Part shown: piece after piece, positions 33,787-41,345 of the stretch
Numbering within the stretch: position 1 is the first letter of the stretch
How the letters are laid out: each line of letters starts with the position of its first letter
From: Candidatus Gastranaerophilales bacterium
Lineage (GTDB): Bacteria > Cyanobacteriota > Vampirovibrionia > Gastranaerophilales > Gastranaerophilaceae
Assembly: GCA_944323045.1 (NCBI GenBank)
Contig: CALUQX010000001.1
Span: 62,001 to 126,000, forward strand
Direction of reading: 5' to 3'
Length of the DNA: 64,000 bases
Notes under the pieces: generated by a model
The model's database searches: none
Seen by the model: the letters and a program-made list of their open reading frames with translations, nothing else
What the model was told of the DNA's origin: nothing
Translations under genes and position numbers: made by a program

Positions 33787-33886
33787 ACTTCTTTAGCGGT
33801 CACCCTGAGTATAAGAGTAGGCTACGCCTACCCCCCCCTCCTCGAAATCAAAGATTTCGGTCCTCCCTCGAGGGGAGGACATGAAA
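33787..33886. repeat. Dispersed hairpin repeat, copy 3
   Basis: Collinear with 25416-25512: ACTTCTTTAGC, GTAGGC-TAC-GCCTAC, then eight C (five in copy 1), then CGAAATC-AAA-GATTTCG where copy 1 has CGGAATT-AAA-AATTCCG, and CCTCCC-TCGA-GGGGAGG. The stem is kept although three base pairs have changed. Confidence 0.75.
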
Positions 33887-33935
33887 TATTACATGTAATG
33901 CCGCATTCAGTGTTGCCTGATTTTATTAATGGACT

Positions 33936-33967
33936 TAACGTCCTAGCGTCTTAACGTCTTATCGTCT
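33936..33967. repeat. Tandem 8-base repeat, four units
   Basis: Four consecutive units TAACGTCC, TAGCGTCT, TAACGTCT and TATCGTCT, followed by a poly-A run. No function is evident. Confidence 0.7.
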
Positions 33968-34012
33968 TTTAAAAAAAAACAACCGTTCACTGGTCACTGT
34001 TTACAGTTCACA

Positions 34013-34064
34013 GAGCCCAATGTATAAAAGCGGACTAGTCCACCCATTCACTGGTCACTGAGCA
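34013..34064. repeat. Repeat copy 4 (partial) running into the NagZ-like gene
   Basis: AATGTATAAAAGCGGACTAG carries the GCGGAC-TA-GTCCAC hairpin equivalent to that of copy 2. It is followed by CCATTCACTGGTCACTGAGC, a phrase found also at 33982-33997 and, in variant form, at 25918-25970. The last part is inside the 3' end of the hydrolase gene. Confidence 0.6.
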
Positions 34065-35018
34065 CAATTTTAACTGTATTATTTTTTCATAAGATAGTTC
34101 TATATTTGTCTGCAGTTCCTTGTCTGTGGCGGATTTTTGCGCGATTGATTCAATCATCTCAATAATTTTAGGTGTTGAATTTCTATATATAAACATGTTT
34201 AGACCGGCACGTATTCCCATTTCGCAGGCATCTTGCAGACCAAATGCCGCAACGCCTTTCATAATCATGTCATCAGATATTATTACACCTTTAAAGCCGA
34301 GTTTTTCCCGTAGATAAGTCAGAGCATTTTTGCTCAGAGATGTCGGAATATTTTCTTTTTCAAAACAGGTGCAGTGAAGATGTGCTGCCATAATCATTTC
34401 AATGCCGTCTTTAATAGCCGCGGCAAACGGTTTTATATGTGTTTTTTCCATTTCTTCAAGCGGAATATTAATCTCAGGCAGGGTAAGATGACTGTCTGTA
34501 TTTGCATCACCGTGCCCGGGGTAGTGCTTTGCACACGGTATAATCCCGTTTTTTTGGTATTCAAAAGAAACTAAGCGCCCACCACTTATTACATCCTCAA
34601 CGTTTGAAGAAAAAGCACGTTCACCGATAATTGGATTGTCAGGATTGGTGTTAACATCAATACAGGGCGCGAAATTAAGATTCAAACCGTAGGATTTTAA
34701 TTCCTGTGCTATTTCTTCTGTCTGATGACGCAAAAAATTTTCGCCTTTTTCGTAAGCGTACTTTGCAGAAAGGTATTTTTTGCCATGGTGAATGTTTTCT
34801 GTGCGTTCTACCCTGCCGCCTTCCTGATCAATAGAGAGAAAAGGCGGAATTGTTGCCATAGATTTTATATCCTTGACAAGTTTTTGGAATTGTTCCGTGC
34901 TTTCTATATCGCGGGTAAAAAAGATTATTCCGCCAAGCCCCTGACGCAGTGCAGATACATATTCTCCGCCTTCTGTGCCGAGAATAAACATTTGATATAA
35001 TTTAGTCCGGATATCCAT
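34035..35018 (-). CDS. nagZ: Glycoside hydrolase family 3, NagZ-like beta-N-acetylhexosaminidase
   Basis: Likely cytoplasmic exo-hexosaminidase of peptidoglycan recycling, 327 residues. GH3 features are FLSIDQEGGRVERT, the NagZ loop KHYPGHGDANTDSH with its catalytic Asp-His pair, MAAHLHC, and the nucleophile Asp in GVIISDDM. No signal peptide is seen. The last eight residues (VTSEWVD with the preceding Ser) are encoded by the dispersed GGTCACTG repeat, so the natural C-terminus may have been replaced. The start is two bases from the stop of the upstream gene on the same strand, so they form an operon. Confidence 0.85.
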   Translation of the reverse strand: MDIRTKLYQMFILGTEGGEYVSALRQGLGGIIFFTRDIESTEQFQKLVKDIKSMATIPPFLSIDQEGGRVERTENIHHGKKYLSAKYAYEKGENFLRHQTEEIAQELKSYGLNLNFAPCIDVNTNPDNPIIGERAFSSNVEDVISGGRLVSFEYQKNGIIPCAKHYPGHGDANTDSHLTLPEINIPLEEMEKTHIKPFAAAIKDGIEMIMAAHLHCTCFEKENIPTSLSKNALTYLREKLGFKGVIISDDMIMKGVAAFGLQDACEMGIRAGLNMFIYRNSTPKIIEMIESIAQKSATDKELQTNIELSYEKIIQLKLCSVTSEWVD

Positions 35019-35019
35019 A

Positions 35020-35598
35020 TTAAAACAGCTTTCTGCTTAAACTAATCAAGTCTTTGAGATTTCCGTTTTCTACTACTTCTTCAATTTTGGAGAGTATTTC
35101 TTCATCTTTACCAGGATTTTTAAATCCTTCAGGCAGAACTATATCGCTTGTTTTTTCAGTTTTAGTAAAGCCTTCATTTGCTTTTAAAAATGAGCGGTAA
35201 GCTTCCAGAATATTTATGCTGTTTGAATCTATAGAAAACTCTTTTCCTGTGTAATATTTTACATCTTTTTTAAGTTGTTCGATATAGTTCAAGATAAAAT
35301 CGACTTCTGAGAGAGTTTCTTCTTCATTATATTCACTGCCGAGACCAAAATTGTTTAGAATCGGAGTATCATCGAGATTTTTAATATAACTTGCCCAGAG
35401 CATACAGCCTGCGTAAAATCCGAGATAGTTTTCGATTAGCTGTTCTATTTTAGGCAGGAGCATTTTAAATTGCTGCTTTTTCATCCCGAAGTTTTTGAAT
35501 CTGTTCAATGAGCCGTAAGCGTATTCAATATTTGGTACAAATGCCGAAATATGCTGTATAAATCCGGGGTCAAATTGTGCGCCGTCTTTAAAATCCAT
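35020..35598 (-). CDS. Hypothetical protein upstream of nagZ
   Basis: Unrecognised 192-residue protein, mostly helical, acidic at the C-terminus, without membrane segment or signal peptide. GGAGAA is placed well before the ATG. It lies between the putative secreted hydrolase gene (11 bp gap) and the nagZ-like gene (1 bp gap), so all three should share a transcript. Function cannot be assigned from sequence. Confidence 0.65.
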   Translation of the reverse strand: MDFKDGAQFDPGFIQHISAFVPNIEYAYGSLNRFKNFGMKKQQFKMLLPKIEQLIENYLGFYAGCMLWASYIKNLDDTPILNNFGLGSEYNEEETLSEVDFILNYIEQLKKDVKYYTGKEFSIDSNSINILEAYRSFLKANEGFTKTEKTSDIVLPEGFKNPGKDEEILSKIEEVVENGNLKDLISLSRKLF

Positions 35599-35609
35599 TT
35601 TCTATTCTC

Positions 35610-36836
35610 CTATAATTTTTCTTCTTTTGAGTTTTCATTTTTGTTAATATCGTTTTGAATTTTTTTGTATTTTCTGGAGTTTATCACTTTTTGTTGAAAT
35701 TCTTTATCATATTGGAAATCATAACCGTAAAGGTATGTTTTTGCAATAGCTTTAGCCAGAGTTTTTCTTGTACTCCAGTACGATGTATGAGCGAAGATAA
35801 AGGAACGCTTGCTCCAGATGCTTGAATTGTCAAATACAAATCCTTTAGGATTTTCAATTTCAATATCAGCGATTTGAGATATTTCATCAGAAGTCAGATT
35901 TTGCGATGTCGGAAAGCCCAGCGGATCTTCACGGTAGTTTACCGTGAGCCAGAAAAGTCCTTTTTCCATAATGTATTTTAACATCAATTTGTTGTAATAA
36001 GTAAGTTCATATTCCGGATCTGCAAGATCTGAATAGAATAGAACAAGGGGACTTGCAAAGTTTACAATACCTTTGACAGAATTTTCCGGCATGCACACCT
36101 GTGCGGTTACAGCGTCCAGATTGTCATAGTGTTTCTGAAACAGATTTTCTTCTGGATCAAATAATAACTTGCCGTCTTCTGATATTACGCCGATATTCCC
36201 GCTTTGAAGTGCTGCAATGCAAGTATTGTTTTTGGGATGTTCTTTTACATAGTTTTTTATATTGGGATTTACATCCAGCTTGGCAAAAAGATTGTTCAGA
36301 TTCAGATATGGCATACGGTTAAAAAGGTATTCATATGTAACAAAACTGCCGGCGGAATATCCGTATAAAACTACACTGTTACCTTTTTGAAATTCGGATT
36401 TGACAAGTGTATGCAGTTCATCGAGAACTTTATTCATGTTGTGTGTTTTTTGTACCCATATTGCATCATGCAGACAGGAGGCTAAAATTTCACGAACCGT
36501 ATATGCCATTGTAGGGCTCAGAGCTTTAGAGATATCAAGCTGTTTTTTTACATACTTGAGATTATTTTGACTTTTGTCGCCCCAGAAAAAAATAACAGGG
36601 TCGTTATTAATTGTATAATTGCCGTTTTGTAAAAATAGTTCAGTAATTCTGTCGTCTTTTTCAAATTGTTTTTTTAAAACGGGGTGGAGTTTTTGAACCC
36701 CGTTAACAAACCATTCGTATGATTTTTCGTCATTGCTGTTTGAACCGTTTATATAGACAAAACTTATTCCTGTTTGCGCAAATGTTCCTGTTTGAAGTGC
36801 AAAAATAGCTAAAATTAATATTAAAATCTTTTTCAT
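35610..36836 (-). CDS. Exported alpha/beta-hydrolase-like protein
   Basis: A 408-residue protein with a signal peptide (MKKILILILAIFALQTGTFA). VVLYGYSAGSFVTYEY near residue 160 has the G-x-S-x-G nucleophile elbow of lipases and serine esterases; the acid and His partners cannot be fixed by eye. It is probably periplasmic. The C-terminus is very Lys/Asn rich. The frame is open to 36875, but the ATG at 36836 starts the signal peptide and lies six bases after a TATAAT, with no ribosome site, so a leaderless message is likely. First gene of the operon with 35020-35598 and nagZ. Confidence 0.68.
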   Translation of the reverse strand: MKKILILILAIFALQTGTFAQTGISFVYINGSNSNDEKSYEWFVNGVQKLHPVLKKQFEKDDRITELFLQNGNYTINNDPVIFFWGDKSQNNLKYVKKQLDISKALSPTMAYTVREILASCLHDAIWVQKTHNMNKVLDELHTLVKSEFQKGNSVVLYGYSAGSFVTYEYLFNRMPYLNLNNLFAKLDVNPNIKNYVKEHPKNNTCIAALQSGNIGVISEDGKLLFDPEENLFQKHYDNLDAVTAQVCMPENSVKGIVNFASPLVLFYSDLADPEYELTYYNKLMLKYIMEKGLFWLTVNYREDPLGFPTSQNLTSDEISQIADIEIENPKGFVFDNSSIWSKRSFIFAHTSYWSTRKTLAKAIAKTYLYGYDFQYDKEFQQKVINSRKYKKIQNDINKNENSKEEKL

Positions 36837-36842
36837 AATAGG

Positions 36843-36872
36843 ATTATAGCATAAAAAAACGACTGCCTTTAA
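36843..36872 (-). promoter_or_regulatory. Leaderless promoter of the exported hydrolase gene
   Basis: Minus-strand TTAAAG (36872-36867) and TGC-TATAAT (the hexamer at 36848-36843) are 18 bp apart. The -10 ends six bases before the ATG at 36836. The -35 lies in the loop of the aquaporin terminator. Confidence 0.58.
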
Positions 36873-36883
36873 CAAGGCAGCCG
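36853..36883 (-). terminator. Terminator of the aquaporin gene
   Basis: On the minus strand CGGCTGCCTT pairs with AAGGCAGTCG (one G-U pair) over GTTA, followed by seven T. Confidence 0.85.
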
Positions 36884-36894
36884 GTCATGAAAAA

Positions 36895-37533
36895 TTAATT
36901 ACATTTAATAAATTTGTATATAAAAGCAGCTACAAATCCTCCGAGAAGATTGGCAAGTACGGTTAAGAGAATGCTTTGCCAGTCAGCGATTTGCATTGTA
37001 CCTAACCCGAGTGCTACAGCCGGATTAAATGCACCGTAGCAGATAGCGCTTCCTACAGCAAATATGCCGACCATAACAGTTGAACCTATTGCCAGTCCGT
37101 AGTATGAATTCCCTTCTGTTTCTGGGGAAGTTGCGGTCAAAAGAACTACGTAGCAAAGTGCGAAGGTGAATAAGAATTCGCCGATTATTAACCCTGTGCT
37201 TTCATAGTTTACAGTACTTGAATAAGCCGGCGGGGTTACCATTTGTAAAATAAGGAATGCTGCAGCAACACTGCCGAGGATTTGCGCAACCCAGTATGGT
37301 AATAATTCTTTTGCGGGCAGTGCGCCTCTGACCACAGCAGCCAGAGAGACGGCAGGGTTGTAGTGTCCGCCGGAAACATGTCCTCCGGCGTAAACCATTA
37401 CCATTAATACCATACCTATTGCAATGGCAGGGATTACCCCAGGAATGTCAAACAGTACGCAGCAGCCGACTGTGAATACCAGAAAAAATGTTCCGATAAA
37501 TTCTACCAGATATTTTTTACAATTTTCTCTCAT
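36895..37533 (-). CDS. Aquaporin / MIP-family channel
   Basis: Inner-membrane channel for water or small neutral solutes, 212 residues with six membrane helices. Both NPA boxes are present: GGHYNPAVS in the first half and GAFNPAVALG in the second. The residue before the first NPA is His-Tyr and the second half has no Asp after the box (NPAVAL), which fits a water-type aquaporin rather than a glycerol facilitator (NPARD). AAAGGAG precedes the ATG. It is divergent from pgeF and has its own terminator. Confidence 0.9.
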   Translation of the reverse strand: MRENCKKYLVEFIGTFFLVFTVGCCVLFDIPGVIPAIAIGMVLMVMVYAGGHVSGGHYNPAVSLAAVVRGALPAKELLPYWVAQILGSVAAAFLILQMVTPPAYSSTVNYESTGLIIGEFLFTFALCYVVLLTATSPETEGNSYYGLAIGSTVMVGIFAVGSAICYGAFNPAVALGLGTMQIADWQSILLTVLANLLGGFVAAFIYKFIKCN

Positions 37534-37607
37534 AATATAAACTCCTTTCCTTTGATCAATTAAGTTTTACTATTTAATTTTATTTAAAATCTTAATAATT
37601 TGTATAG

Positions 37608-37635
37608 TTAACTTTACCTATTTTTAGTGTACTAT
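37608..37635 (+). promoter_or_regulatory. Leaderless promoter of pgeF
   Basis: TTAACT (37608-37613) and TACTAT (37630-37635) are 16 bp apart, with the -10 ending six bases before the ATG at 37642. No ribosome site is present. Confidence 0.48.
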
Positions 37636-37641
37636 AAAAAT

Positions 37642-38379
37642 ATGTTTTATTTTACTTATATAAACAAGAAAAAAATATTGAAATCAGATATGCTTGAATG
37701 CGTGGAGCATTTTTTTACGACAAGAGAAACATGTATCAAGTCAAAAGAGCCTGATTATGAAAGGATTGTTGGGGCAAATAAGAAAGATATTTGTGAGTAT
37801 TTAAATATTGCACCTGAAAATTTAATTACTCCGTCACAAACACATACGGCAAATGTTGCGGTTGTACAGCCGGAAATTAAAAGTTATCCTGATACTGACG
37901 GACTTATTCTGACTAATTCAGAGCAGGCGGTATTTTTGAATTTTGCAGATTGTACGCCGGTGATTTTTTATGACAGAAAGCAGAATATCGGAGCAGTTTC
38001 ACATGCGGGTTGGCGTGGTACTGCACAAAAAATATCATATTTAACTGTAAAAAAAATGGTATCAGAGTTCAATTCTAATCCAAAAGATATTATTGCAGTA
38101 ATCGGACCAGCTATTTCAAAGTGCTGTTACAATGTCGGTGAAGATGTTTTTCAACAACTCAAAAATACAATTAGTGTTCATAATGGTTTGTTTGAAGAGC
38201 GCGAAGGCAGTTTGTATGTGGATTTAAAAGGAATAAACAGGCAGCAAATTCTTGAAGCAGGCGTTGAAAATATTGATGTTTGTCCGTATTGTACTGTATG
38301 TGATAACGACCTGTTTTTCTCTTACAGAAAAGAAAATACAACTACCTGCCGTCACAGTGCAGTGTTAAAGTTAAATTAG
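37642..38379 (+). CDS. pgeF: PgeF/YfiH-type multicopper-oxidase-fold protein (peptidoglycan editing factor)
   Basis: A 245-residue protein of the DUF152/YfiH family, credited with removing wrongly built UDP-MurNAc-L-Ser and with purine-nucleoside phosphorylase activity. The metal site residues are seen in PSQTHTANV (His), NFADCTPVIF (Cys) and VSHAGWRGT (His). PAISKCCYNVG and the final SYRKENTTTCRH are family marks. A GTG at 37627 is in frame but overlaps the -10 element; the ATG at 37642 is preferred. A Mur-ligase homologue follows, consistent with a wall-quality role. Confidence 0.88.
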   Translation: MFYFTYINKKKILKSDMLECVEHFFTTRETCIKSKEPDYERIVGANKKDICEYLNIAPENLITPSQTHTANVAVVQPEIKSYPDTDGLILTNSEQAVFLNFADCTPVIFYDRKQNIGAVSHAGWRGTAQKISYLTVKKMVSEFNSNPKDIIAVIGPAISKCCYNVGEDVFQQLKNTISVHNGLFEEREGSLYVDLKGINRQQILEAGVENIDVCPYCTVCDNDLFFSYRKENTTTCRHSAVLKLN

Positions 38380-38408
38380 TTGCGGGTTTTGAAAATTTAT
38401 GGTAAATT
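38380..38408 (+). promoter_or_regulatory. Leaderless promoter of the Mur-ligase homologue
   Basis: TTGCGG (38380-38385) and TAAATT (38403-38408) are 17 bp apart. The -10 ends six bases before the ATG, with no ribosome site. Confidence 0.48.
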
Positions 38409-38414
38409 GATGAT

Positions 38415-39809
38415 ATGGATTTTTGGAATGAAAAACGGGTTAGATTGGCTAATCCAAAAGCAAAATTGTATAATTTTTACGAAGGCTGGCATTCAAAAGG
38501 CATTAAAATAACCCACAGTTCCTTTGAAGACGGCAATATCGCCATAGTGCGCCAAGGGGAAGAAACAATAGGCATTCCTGTTGAATCTCTGGAAAAGGTT
38601 CTTGATAGGGCAAGTGCAATTGTCTGTTCAAATGCTGAACCGTTTCTTGAATTGAATATTCCGATTATTGAAGTGCCGGATTTGAGCAAATCCGTTATTT
38701 ATTTTGCTAAATTTATAAGAAAAGTTTTCAAAGGTAAGGTAATCGCAGTAACAGGCAGTTCCGGAAAATCAACTGTTACAAAGATGTTTTATGATGTATT
38801 GGAAGAGTACGGTGTATCCTCAAATCTTAACCAGGCAAATACAACCTGGGGGATTTGCTGGAATATGTCAAACTTTTCATTACATGTTCCTTACTGGGCG
38901 ATTGAAACATCTCTAGGCGGCGGTATGACAAGAAATTCTTTGATAACCCGTCCGAATTATGCAATTGTAACAAATGTCGCTCCGGTACATTTAAAAGAAC
39001 ATCAGAGTGTCGAGGATATTGCACGCAACAAAGCTAAAATATTTGATGCTGTACCTGAAAACGGCGTTGCCGTAATTTACAAGGAAATGCAATATTATAA
39101 TATACTGGAAACAGCGGCAAAAGATAGAAACTTACGTATTATAACTGTGGGTGAGAGTGTAGATGCAGATGTAAGAATTGAAACTGCATCTGAAAATGTT
39201 ATTTATGTTGGTGACAAAAAATATATTATGAAACAGTTTTTGCCGCGGCATATTCTTCTGGATATGGCATTTGTCGTTGCCGTAATTAACGATATGGGGT
39301 TATCTGTGGATAGTGCGTGTGAAAAATTAAATAAATTTCAGGCACTTGCAGGTCGCGGTGAAGTTTATAAAGGTAAAATTCTACCTAATCGTGAAATTAT
39401 TATGGTTGACGAGGCATTTAACGCCAATCCGTTATCAATGAAAGCATCACTTGAAGGGTTTGGTAAAATGTTTGGCGGTGCTGATAAAACACGTGTATTA
39501 ATCCTCGGTGATATGGCTGAAGGCGGACCCGAAACACATAAAAATCATCTCGCGCTTGCCGAAACAATAGACAAAATTCAACCTGTCAGAGTATTGCTTT
39601 GCGGCGAGCAGATGAAGGCGTTGTGGGATGTTTTAAAAGATAAATATTCAGGTCAATGGTATCCTGAATATAAAGCTCTTAACAAGGATTTATTAAATTG
39701 GCTTAAAGACGGAGACTGTGTATTTATAAAATCTTCGCATTCAATCAGTCTTTATAGAATTGTCAATTACTTGAAAGTATTAATGGCTAAATACAATGAT
39801 TCTGTATAA
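38415..39809 (+). CDS. Mur-ligase family protein, MurF-like
   Basis: An ATP-dependent amide ligase of 464 residues. The P-loop TGSSGKSTVTKM lies near 118, followed by NTTWGICWN, the Mur domain with ETSLGGGM and NVAPVHLKEH, and the C-terminal domain with VDEAFNANPLSMKASLEGF and LGDMAEGGPETHKNH. These late motifs are those of MurF (D-Ala-D-Ala adding enzyme). The N-terminal UDP-binding domain is unlike standard MurF, so the substrate may be a different acceptor, as in other MurF-like ligases. It overlaps the next gene by 14 bases. Confidence 0.75.
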   Translation: MDFWNEKRVRLANPKAKLYNFYEGWHSKGIKITHSSFEDGNIAIVRQGEETIGIPVESLEKVLDRASAIVCSNAEPFLELNIPIIEVPDLSKSVIYFAKFIRKVFKGKVIAVTGSSGKSTVTKMFYDVLEEYGVSSNLNQANTTWGICWNMSNFSLHVPYWAIETSLGGGMTRNSLITRPNYAIVTNVAPVHLKEHQSVEDIARNKAKIFDAVPENGVAVIYKEMQYYNILETAAKDRNLRIITVGESVDADVRIETASENVIYVGDKKYIMKQFLPRHILLDMAFVVAVINDMGLSVDSACEKLNKFQALAGRGEVYKGKILPNREIIMVDEAFNANPLSMKASLEGFGKMFGGADKTRVLILGDMAEGGPETHKNHLALAETIDKIQPVRVLLCGEQMKALWDVLKDKYSGQWYPEYKALNKDLLNWLKDGDCVFIKSSHSISLYRIVNYLKVLMAKYNDSV

Positions 39810-40398
39810 TTATATTCGATATCTGGATTATTTGACGAATAAATTAGATGGCTTTTTTAAAAACCAGCAGCCCTATATTTGTTGTAAAAAAGGCTGTGCA
39901 AAATGTTGTAAAAACGGTAATTATCCGTTTACAGAAATTGAATTCCGGTATCTGATGCTAGGGTTTAAAAAACTTAAACCGGAACTGCAAAATATAATCA
40001 AAAATAAAATTCAAAATATATTTGAAGACAGATTGACTTTTGAGGGCGAACATTTTAATTACGAATGTCCGTTTTTGCAAAACGATGAGTGCCTTGTCTA
40101 TGATTATCGGGGCATAATATGCAGAACTTTTGGACTTATGTATTTTCGCGATGACGGGTCTTCGAAAATACCATTCTGCGCCTTTGAAGGACTTAATTAT
40201 GCAAATGTTCTTGATGCTGAAACAAAAACTATTTCAGAAGAAAAATACAAAGAACTCGGTAATGTTATTGAACCGTATGCTTTCAATGTAAGTTATAACT
40301 ATCTTACAAATGAAGACCATGAATTTGCATACAGTATTCAGTTTGGAGAACGCAAAACACTGCTGGATTGGCTTGTAGATGAGTTTAAAATCCAATAA
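39796..40398 (+). CDS. YkgJ-family cysteine-cluster protein
   Basis: A 200-residue protein with the YkgJ/CxxxCC pattern: ICCKKGCAKCCKNG near residue 30, then CPFL, ECLVYDYRGIICRTFG. The spacing of the eight cysteines fits a metal centre, probably iron-sulfur or zinc; the biochemical role of the family is not settled. It overlaps the MurF-like gene by 14 bases, so co-translation is likely. Convergent with the HD gene, 10 bp away. Confidence 0.8.
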   Translation: MILYNYIRYLDYLTNKLDGFFKNQQPYICCKKGCAKCCKNGNYPFTEIEFRYLMLGFKKLKPELQNIIKNKIQNIFEDRLTFEGEHFNYECPFLQNDECLVYDYRGIICRTFGLMYFRDDGSSKIPFCAFEGLNYANVLDAETKTISEEKYKELGNVIEPYAFNVSYNYLTNEDHEFAYSIQFGERKTLLDWLVDEFKIQ

Positions 40399-40408
40399 TC
40401 ACTGGGGG

Positions 40409-41215
40409 CTACAGGTAACATTTAGGTTCCTGACCTTCAACGCCTGCGTATAATTCAACATACTGTTTGGCAGGACTTGAATCAATTTTAGTCAGAAGAA
40501 CTTCTTCTATCTGGAAAAATCCAACATCTGCTGTCATTTCAATAGTTATCTTAATCGGTTTTCGCTCACCGTGATGAATTCCTATACGTGTAATTGCATT
40601 TGCTGAATACTTGTGAATATCACCGACTTTAGGGGTTGTGTTTATCGCAAGCGGTATTCTTGCACGTCCTTTTGTCATGTCACAGCCGTCAGCAATTAGT
40701 ATAATGCCGGCTTCAAGCGAGTGAATTTTCTTAGATGACATATGCCCGATAATCGCTTCTGTTGCAAGCGATTTGATAACAACACGTTTGTGTAAATTAT
40801 CTGGAAAAATATGCATCAAAGCCCGTTCAATAATCGGCTGTGCAAGTATTACTGACATATCTTCATGCCCCTGACGTCCGATTGTCATGCCTAAATCGTG
40901 CATTAAACCGGCAAGAATTACTGCGCACATGCTGTCTTCAAAAGTCCCTATCTCTTCTTTTTCAAGTGATGTCTGTATGCCGGAATCCTGAAGAATATTC
41001 AGCATTTTTATTGCATTTCCAACAACCTGTCTCATATGTACAGGTCCATGATCGTTATACCCGAGACGCTTGATAGAAACATTATTTGCATACTCCTGCA
41101 ATTCCTGCAGTTCTTCATCAGCAAATAAGTATTCTGCAAGTTCCAGTGCTTTTGAATTCTTCTTTAATCGTCCCAGTATTTTTGTTTCTATTGCTATTTC
41201 TTTTACAGATTTCAT
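40409..41215 (-). CDS. HD-domain phosphohydrolase
   Basis: A 268-residue cytoplasmic protein with an HD domain. The metal ligands are in HGPVHMRQVV (His), LAGLMHDLGM (His-Asp pair) and ADGCDMTKGR (Asp), with GHEDMS as the extra His near the active site. The C-terminal 70 residues form a beta-rich domain. Members of this group hydrolyse nucleotides or signal nucleotides; the substrate is unknown. AGAGGTT precedes the ATG. It stands alone, downstream of the tolC terminator. Confidence 0.78.
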   Translation of the reverse strand: MKSVKEIAIETKILGRLKKNSKALELAEYLFADEELQELQEYANNVSIKRLGYNDHGPVHMRQVVGNAIKMLNILQDSGIQTSLEKEEIGTFEDSMCAVILAGLMHDLGMTIGRQGHEDMSVILAQPIIERALMHIFPDNLHKRVVIKSLATEAIIGHMSSKKIHSLEAGIILIADGCDMTKGRARIPLAINTTPKVGDIHKYSANAITRIGIHHGERKPIKITIEMTADVGFFQIEEVLLTKIDSSPAKQYVELYAGVEGQEPKCYL

Positions 41216-41273
41216 AATTTAACCTCTTATATATAATATACCCTATAATACAAAAAAAATGCAAATTAAATAT

Positions 41274-41303
41274 AAAAAAAGCCGGCAACTGGAGAATTGC
41301 CGG
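41274..41303 (-). terminator. Terminator of the tolC-like gene
   Basis: On the minus strand CCGGCAA pairs with TTGCCGG over eight bases, followed by seven T. It separates the efflux gene from the HD gene. Confidence 0.85.
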
Positions 41304-41345
41304 GGCTTCACTTTAGTTTTTAAAGTAAAGAGGTGATGATTATAC

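Noticed and set aside
33598-33954. Open frame of 118 codons between hicA and the NagZ-like gene
   Set aside because: Most of it is the dispersed hairpin repeat and its lead-in; the copy at 25416 does not keep the frame open, and the product resembles no protein.
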